A stretch of 64,000 nt of DNA from Clostridiales bacterium (GTDB lineage: Bacteria > Bacillota > Clostridia > Oscillospirales > CAG-272): assembly GCA_012840355.1 (NCBI GenBank), contig DULN01000008.1, positions 1 to 64,000 on the forward strand. Reading direction: 5' to 3'. The notes below the pieces were generated by a model, which had not been told where the DNA came from, did no database searches, and saw nothing but the letters and a program-made list of their open reading frames with translations. Shown here piece after piece: positions 60,845 through 64,000 of the stretch. Every line of letters begins with the position of its first letter. Within the stretch, counting starts at the first letter, position 1. The translations under genes were made by a program, and so were the position numbers.

Positions 60845-61165
60845 AAAGTATTACCTCCTTATGCGGTCATAATTCTCAAAAATGGTAAAAAAAACAATCG
60901 TTACTTTTTGCAACCATCGCCTTTCCTTTAAGATGATTCCGTTGCTAATGGATTGCCAAAAACCATCGCAGAAAAATGTATTGGCACAACAATCAGTACA
61001 AATTATATCACAAAAGTCATTAAGAAATATCAACAAAAATTTAAAATATTAACTCAAATTGAGCAAAACCCTGATGTAATAAATGGATAAGCGAAACCAA
61101 TCACAAAACGCAGCGTCATATTATCGAATTGGGTAATAAAATTATCGATAAACGATAAAATTATC
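60845..61165. other. gene-free divergent region upstream of DUF1538 operon
   Basis: No gene is seen. For the minus strand there is a TATAAT (about 61016-61011) with a poor -35, then about 165 bases of leader. In that leader the words GCGATGGTT...GCA occur twice, TGCCAA/TTGGCA can pair, and an imperfect hairpin is followed by eight T residues (about 60888-60895), so an attenuator is possible. CTCAAATTGAG (61050-61060 region) is a short inverted repeat. Confidence 0.35.
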
Positions 61166-61180
61166 TTGACAATCGATAAC
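61121..61180. promoter_or_regulatory. cluster of TTATCG half-sites over the DUF2975-xre promoter
   Basis: TTATCG (61121-61126), the inverted repeat TTATCG-N5-CGATAA (61142-61158) and TTATC-N8-GATAA (61161-61179) flank and overlap the -35 box. The repeated half-site strongly suggests an operator for the XRE regulator encoded downstream. Confidence 0.7.
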
Positions 61181-61194
61181 ATGCGTGCTATAAT
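61166..61194 (+). promoter_or_regulatory. perfect consensus promoter of the DUF2975-xre-DUF4173 operon
   Basis: TTGACA (61166-61171), 17 bp, TATAAT (61189-61194) match the sigma-A consensus fully, about 26 bases before the first start codon. Confidence 0.9.
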
Positions 61195-61219
61195 ACGCAA
61201 AAAACGAAAAGGGGAAGGC

Positions 61220-61735
61220 ATGCGTATGGATAACAGCGAGATGCGCGAAGCCGAAAGCCAGAAGATTGGCAACGCCGCGGAAAGGGCGGGGAAGCGGAAG
61301 ATGCTGTCCGCCGCGGTGTCGCAGGCGATGGTGGTTATCATTTTCATTGCTCTGGTAACCGCGGTGTTCCTTCTGCCGATGATGTTCAGGTTTTACCTTG
61401 ACTACTACAAGCGCCCGGATTGGCTGTTCGTGCCGACGATGGTAAACCTCTACACCGCGCTGGTGCCGGCGTTTGTCGCCGACGTCAGCCTGTTTTTCCT
61501 CTTGCGGCGGATTAGGGCTGGAGAGGTGTTTTGCGACGAGAACGTGCGCTCGCTGCGGATTATCTCGTGGTGCTGCTATGTCGAGAGCGCCGTCTTCTTC
61601 GTGTTCGGGTTTTATTTTCTGGTGTCGTTTGCTCTGTCGTTTGCCTGCGCGTTTATGGGCACGGTCGTCAGGGTTGTGAAAAACAGCTTTGAGGAAGCCG
61701 TCGAAATCAAGCGCGAGAACGACTTCACGATTTGA
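61220..61735 (+). CDS. DUF2975 membrane protein
   Basis: The 171-residue protein has four membrane segments (for example VSQAMVVIIFIALVTAVFLLPMM and VESAVFFVFGFYFLVSFALSFACAF) with the family-typical RRIRAGEVFCDENVRSLRIISWCCYVES in the middle. DUF2975 proteins are usually encoded next to a small YozG-type XRE regulator, as here; their function is unknown. I start at ATG 61220, GGGGAAGG being just upstream; ATG 61226 is equally possible. The longer in-frame start at 61166 is the promoter's own -35 box and is excluded. Confidence 0.82.
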   Translation: MRMDNSEMREAESQKIGNAAERAGKRKMLSAAVSQAMVVIIFIALVTAVFLLPMMFRFYLDYYKRPDWLFVPTMVNLYTALVPAFVADVSLFFLLRRIRAGEVFCDENVRSLRIISWCCYVESAVFFVFGFYFLVSFALSFACAFMGTVVRVVKNSFEEAVEIKRENDFTI

Positions 61736-61744
61736 GGTGCGAAG

Positions 61745-62014
61745 ATGGCTATTATCGTTAACCTCGACGTGATGATGGCAAAGAGAAAGATAACGCTTAC
61801 CGAGCTATCGGAGCGCGTCGGCATAACGCCGGCGAACCTCTCGATTCTTAAAAACAACAAGGCGAAAGCGATTAGGTTTTCGACGCTCTCGGAGCTGTGC
61901 AGGGTGCTCGAGTGCCAGCCGCAGGATTTGTTGGAATATGTCGATGACGAAAAGCTCAAAAAGGAGGGGGGCGGCAGTGATGAGGGAAGCGGAGCCGACG
62001 GTGGTAAAAAATAG
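61745..62014 (+). CDS. XRE-family regulator (YozG-like)
   Basis: The 89-residue protein is mostly one Cro/C1-type helix-turn-helix: VNLDVMMAKRKITLTELSERVGITPANLSILKNNKAKAIRFSTLSELCRVLECQPQDLLEY. A Gly/Asp/Lys tail overlaps the next gene. It most likely represses its own operon through the TTATCG sites upstream. GAGG precedes the ATG by 7 bases, 9 bases after the DUF2975 stop. It overlaps the next gene by 35 bases. Confidence 0.9.
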   Translation: MAIIVNLDVMMAKRKITLTELSERVGITPANLSILKNNKAKAIRFSTLSELCRVLECQPQDLLEYVDDEKLKKEGGGSDEGSGADGGKK

Positions 62015-63581
62015 CCCGCGCGCCGACACAGCTTTTGCGTTTATTACCCTATTTTTAGGCTATGCGCTCGTCAGGGCGGTGTTATTCTGCGAACCGGGCG
62101 TCGGCGTCACAATATATGCCGTGATATTTGTCGCGCTGGCAGCTCTTTACATGAGGTTGCACGGCGTGCGTGAGTCTGCGGCTTCGGTCGTGCCTCCTGT
62201 TATTATGATAGTATTCTCAGCCGCTTTTATCGTCTCGGGCATCCGTTGGGTAAGGTACCTTGTCGTTTTGTTTGAGGTGCTTGTCGCGGTTTACTGGTTT
62301 CTCGCGGCGTTCGGCTGCCGCGCGGAGGAAAGGCTCGGCGACTTTTTTCCGTTTGACATGATTAAGGCGTTTTTGCTGCAGCCTTTTGCCTCGTTCTTTG
62401 CGCAGCCGAAGGCTGTCGACGGCGCGCTCAAGAGAACCAAGGCTGGGCGCCGGGTATTTTATATCGTGCTCGGACTCGCGCTTGCGACCGTGCCCGCCGC
62501 TATGATAACCGTAATGCTGATGGCGTCCGATTACGCCTTTGAAAACCTGATGCGAGTGCTGTTCGACTCGTTTTTAACGAGCGCGTGGCTGAATGCGGTA
62601 TATTTCGCGTTCGGGATTCCTGTCGCAATGTACATTTTCGGCATGATGACCTCGGCGTCGACGCGCAAATGCAAGGGCTTTTTTTCGCCCGAGCAGTGCA
62701 AAAAGGTGCTTGGAGTCTTAGGTTTTATTCCTGCCGCCGCGATTTATACCGCGCTTACGGTGATACTTGCGATATATGCTTTGTTTTTTGCCGCCCAGTC
62801 GTCGTACTTTTTCTCAGCGTTCTCATCGCTTTTGCCCGAAGGGTACAGTTTTTCAGACTACGCGCGCCGCGGGTTTTTCGAGCTTTGCACTGTAACTACG
62901 ATAAACGCAATCCTGGTGATACTTTCGGAGCTGCTTATAAAGCGCGAGGCTGCCGGCGAGGCACCCTCAAAACTTCTAGGCTTGCGCGCCCTAAATATAC
63001 TTATGGGGCTGTCGACTCTGCTGCTTATAGCCGTCGCGGGCGCAAAGCTATACCTTTATATCAAAAACTACGGGCTTACCCCCGCGCGGGTCAATGCGGC
63101 GTGGTTTATGCTTCTGCTCGCCATAGCCGCAGTGTTGCTCATAATCAGGCAGCTAGTACCGAAGTTTAACTTCTGGCGCGCTACGACGGTGGCGTTTGTC
63201 GCGCTTTTCGCGGCGCTCGCGTTCTTTAATACCGACGTTCTCATTGCAAAATACAACATCGCGCGGTATTACGACGGCAGCCTTCCCAGCGTAGACGTAT
63301 ACATTTTCCGGCAGCTTTCAGACGCTGCGCTGCCCGAGCTAGCAGAGCTGCTCGAGCGCGACGAGGCGTCGGGTGGCGCGCTCCTTGAAGATGAGCCGCG
63401 CCGGTGGGCAAGGCAGTACCTTAGCGACCGGATTTACTATGCCGGGCGTTTTAGGGAAAACAGCAAAAGATTTATAACTGACCGTATAAATTACCTGCTC
63501 GGCTACAACGCCTCGCGCGGCGCGGCGCTGAAGCTGCTTGATAGCGGCAAATACCTCGACAAAACAAGATACGATGGGTAA
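61980..63581 (+). CDS. DUF4153/DUF4173-like membrane protein
   Basis: The 533-residue protein has about 11 membrane segments through residue 410 (for example AFAFITLFLGYALVRAV, VVPPVIMIVFSAAFIVSG, LGVLGFIPAAAIYTALTVILAIYAL). A soluble, acidic C-terminal region of about 110 residues follows (DALPELAELLERDEA...LLDSGKYLDKTRYDG). The membrane part fits the DUF4153/DUF4173 families of unknown function. ATG 61980 or the adjacent in-frame GTG 61977 are both served by GGAGGGGGG upstream. It overlaps xre by 35 bases and closes the operon. Confidence 0.8.
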   Translation: MREAEPTVVKNSPRADTAFAFITLFLGYALVRAVLFCEPGVGVTIYAVIFVALAALYMRLHGVRESAASVVPPVIMIVFSAAFIVSGIRWVRYLVVLFEVLVAVYWFLAAFGCRAEERLGDFFPFDMIKAFLLQPFASFFAQPKAVDGALKRTKAGRRVFYIVLGLALATVPAAMITVMLMASDYAFENLMRVLFDSFLTSAWLNAVYFAFGIPVAMYIFGMMTSASTRKCKGFFSPEQCKKVLGVLGFIPAAAIYTALTVILAIYALFFAAQSSYFFSAFSSLLPEGYSFSDYARRGFFELCTVTTINAILVILSELLIKREAAGEAPSKLLGLRALNILMGLSTLLLIAVAGAKLYLYIKNYGLTPARVNAAWFMLLLAIAAVLLIIRQLVPKFNFWRATTVAFVALFAALAFFNTDVLIAKYNIARYYDGSLPSVDVYIFRQLSDAALPELAELLERDEASGGALLEDEPRRWARQYLSDRIYYAGRFRENSKRFITDRINYLLGYNASRGAALKLLDSGKYLDKTRYDG

Positions 63582-63612
63582 GCGCGCGGTGCCGGTGCGC
63601 CATAATAAAAAA

Positions 63613-63635
63613 GCGCGGAGCAAAAAGCTTCGCGC
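63613..63635. terminator. terminator between DUF4173-like gene and ABC-2 permease gene
   Basis: GCGCGGAGC (63613-63621), AAAAA, GCTTCGCGC (63627-63635); on the minus strand it is followed by TTTTTTATTATGG, on the plus strand by ATTTT. Confidence 0.85.
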
Positions 63636-63645
63636 ATTTTAGCGG

Positions 63646-63999
63646 TCACGAGCCGACAGATTTGTAATGCCTTAGCCCAAACCGCCAAAAAAGCAGACAG
63701 GGAACGAGAAATAAGCTGCCTAGCAGGGGAGTCAACATATAAAGCGTGCTGTCCGTGCGGCCGGTTAGGTATAGGAGCGGGTAATACTGAAACATCGCGA
63801 GAGGGACCACGAAAGTTAGGAGCCTCAAAATACCGTCGCCGTATATTGAAAACGGGTATCGGCCGAACTCTCGCCCGCCGTCGGTGAAGACGTTTATAAA
63901 CTCAAGCCCGTCTACGGTGAAAAAGCAGAGCGCTGCGTAAATAATGAAAAGCCCGGCGAATACCGCGACGCCGCCGGCAATCATCAATGCAAGCGTTAA
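63646..63999 (-). CDS. ABC-2 family transporter permease (5' end outside window)
   Basis: The frame runs open through the right edge of the window, so 118 C-terminal residues are seen. They include two or three membrane segments (IAGGVAVFAGLFIIYAALCFFTV; LLTFVVPLAMFQYYPLLYL; LLGSLFLVPCLLFWRFGL) and FPFSIYGD-like RYPFSIYGDGILRLLTFVVP followed by YYP. This pattern is typical of the C-terminus of ABC2_membrane_6 permeases, which partner an ATPase for export. The partner genes would lie to the right. The TTG at 63987 is not the real start. Confidence 0.75.
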   Translation of the reverse strand, partial: LTLALMIAGGVAVFAGLFIIYAALCFFTVDGLEFINVFTDGGREFGRYPFSIYGDGILRLLTFVVPLAMFQYYPLLYLTGRTDSTLYMLTPLLGSLFLVPCLLFWRFGLRHYKSVGS

Positions 64000-64000
64000 A

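Noticed and set aside
61166..61219. N-terminal extension of the DUF2975 protein from 61166
   Set aside because: The proposed TTG start is the promoter -35 box, so it would not be in the transcript.

Overview
The window is about 64 kb from a moderately GC-rich, low-redundancy bacterial chromosome. I read it as an uncultured anaerobic Clostridia member (Firmicutes; Oscillospirales- or Christensenellales-like). The grounds are a trimeric NADH-type [FeFe] hydrogenase, a split (two-subunit) transketolase, HisZ plus short HisG, lipoprotein signal peptides, sortase B, an L19 gene with a leader region, strong AGGAGG ribosome binding sites and sigma-A promoters with 17-bp spacers. This placement is inference; no rRNA lies in the window. 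I saw no tRNA, rRNA, CRISPR array, insertion sequence or phage.

Layout. 1-3.6 kb: tail of an unknown gene, an esterase, a BNR-repeat sialidase-like protein and a BadF/NagK-type sugar kinase. 3.7-7.9 kb: hydCBA hydrogenase operon (minus strand). 8-12.7 kb: AGCS amino-acid symporter, then Lrp regulator plus aminotransferase, then an FAD oxidoreductase. 12.8-14.4 kb: esterase plus NAD(P)HX dehydratase. 14.5-22.8 kb: two tandem near-duplicate solute-binding-type lipoproteins and a 1726-residue alpha-2-macroglobulin-like lipoprotein without a thioester. 22.7-27.4 kb: a 3'-truncated MerR/TipAS gene, a glycoside-hydrolase-like protein, a small homing-endonuclease-repeat protein and an Eis-like acetyltransferase. 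27.5-30.1 kb: dusB, ECF sigma factor, anti-sigma factor. 30.4-34.4 kb: rplS, split transketolase, thioredoxin, DMT transporter.

34.5-38.5 kb: a three-gene VTC polymerase / DUF4956 / CotH operon from one near-consensus promoter. 38.6-41.2 kb: an ABC-F ribosome-protection ATPase with a 266-nt leader holding a three-codon upstream ORF, and a TepA/ClpP-like protease. 41.3-46 kb: PduL-like phosphotransacylase, a membrane glycosyltransferase, a cyclase-family hydrolase, and a sugar isomerase divergent from a HAD hydrolase across a 16-bp palindrome that contains both -35 boxes. 46-49.5 kb: gpmI, sortase B, GT2 glycosyltransferase. 49.9-58.5 kb: complete histidine operon hisZGDCBHAFIE with a KDG-kinase-like gene at its end. 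58.6-60.8 kb: DUF1538 membrane protein with a tandem P-II-like protein. 61.2-64 kb: DUF2975 / XRE regulator / DUF4173-like membrane protein, and the edge of an ABC-2 permease.

Most of the window is housekeeping and central metabolism. The parts most worth following are the ABC-F attenuator, the VTC-DUF4956-CotH operon, the doubly duplicated DUF1538/P-II pair, the palindromic back-to-back promoters, the truncated MerR gene and the thioester-less macroglobulin beside duplicated lipoproteins.
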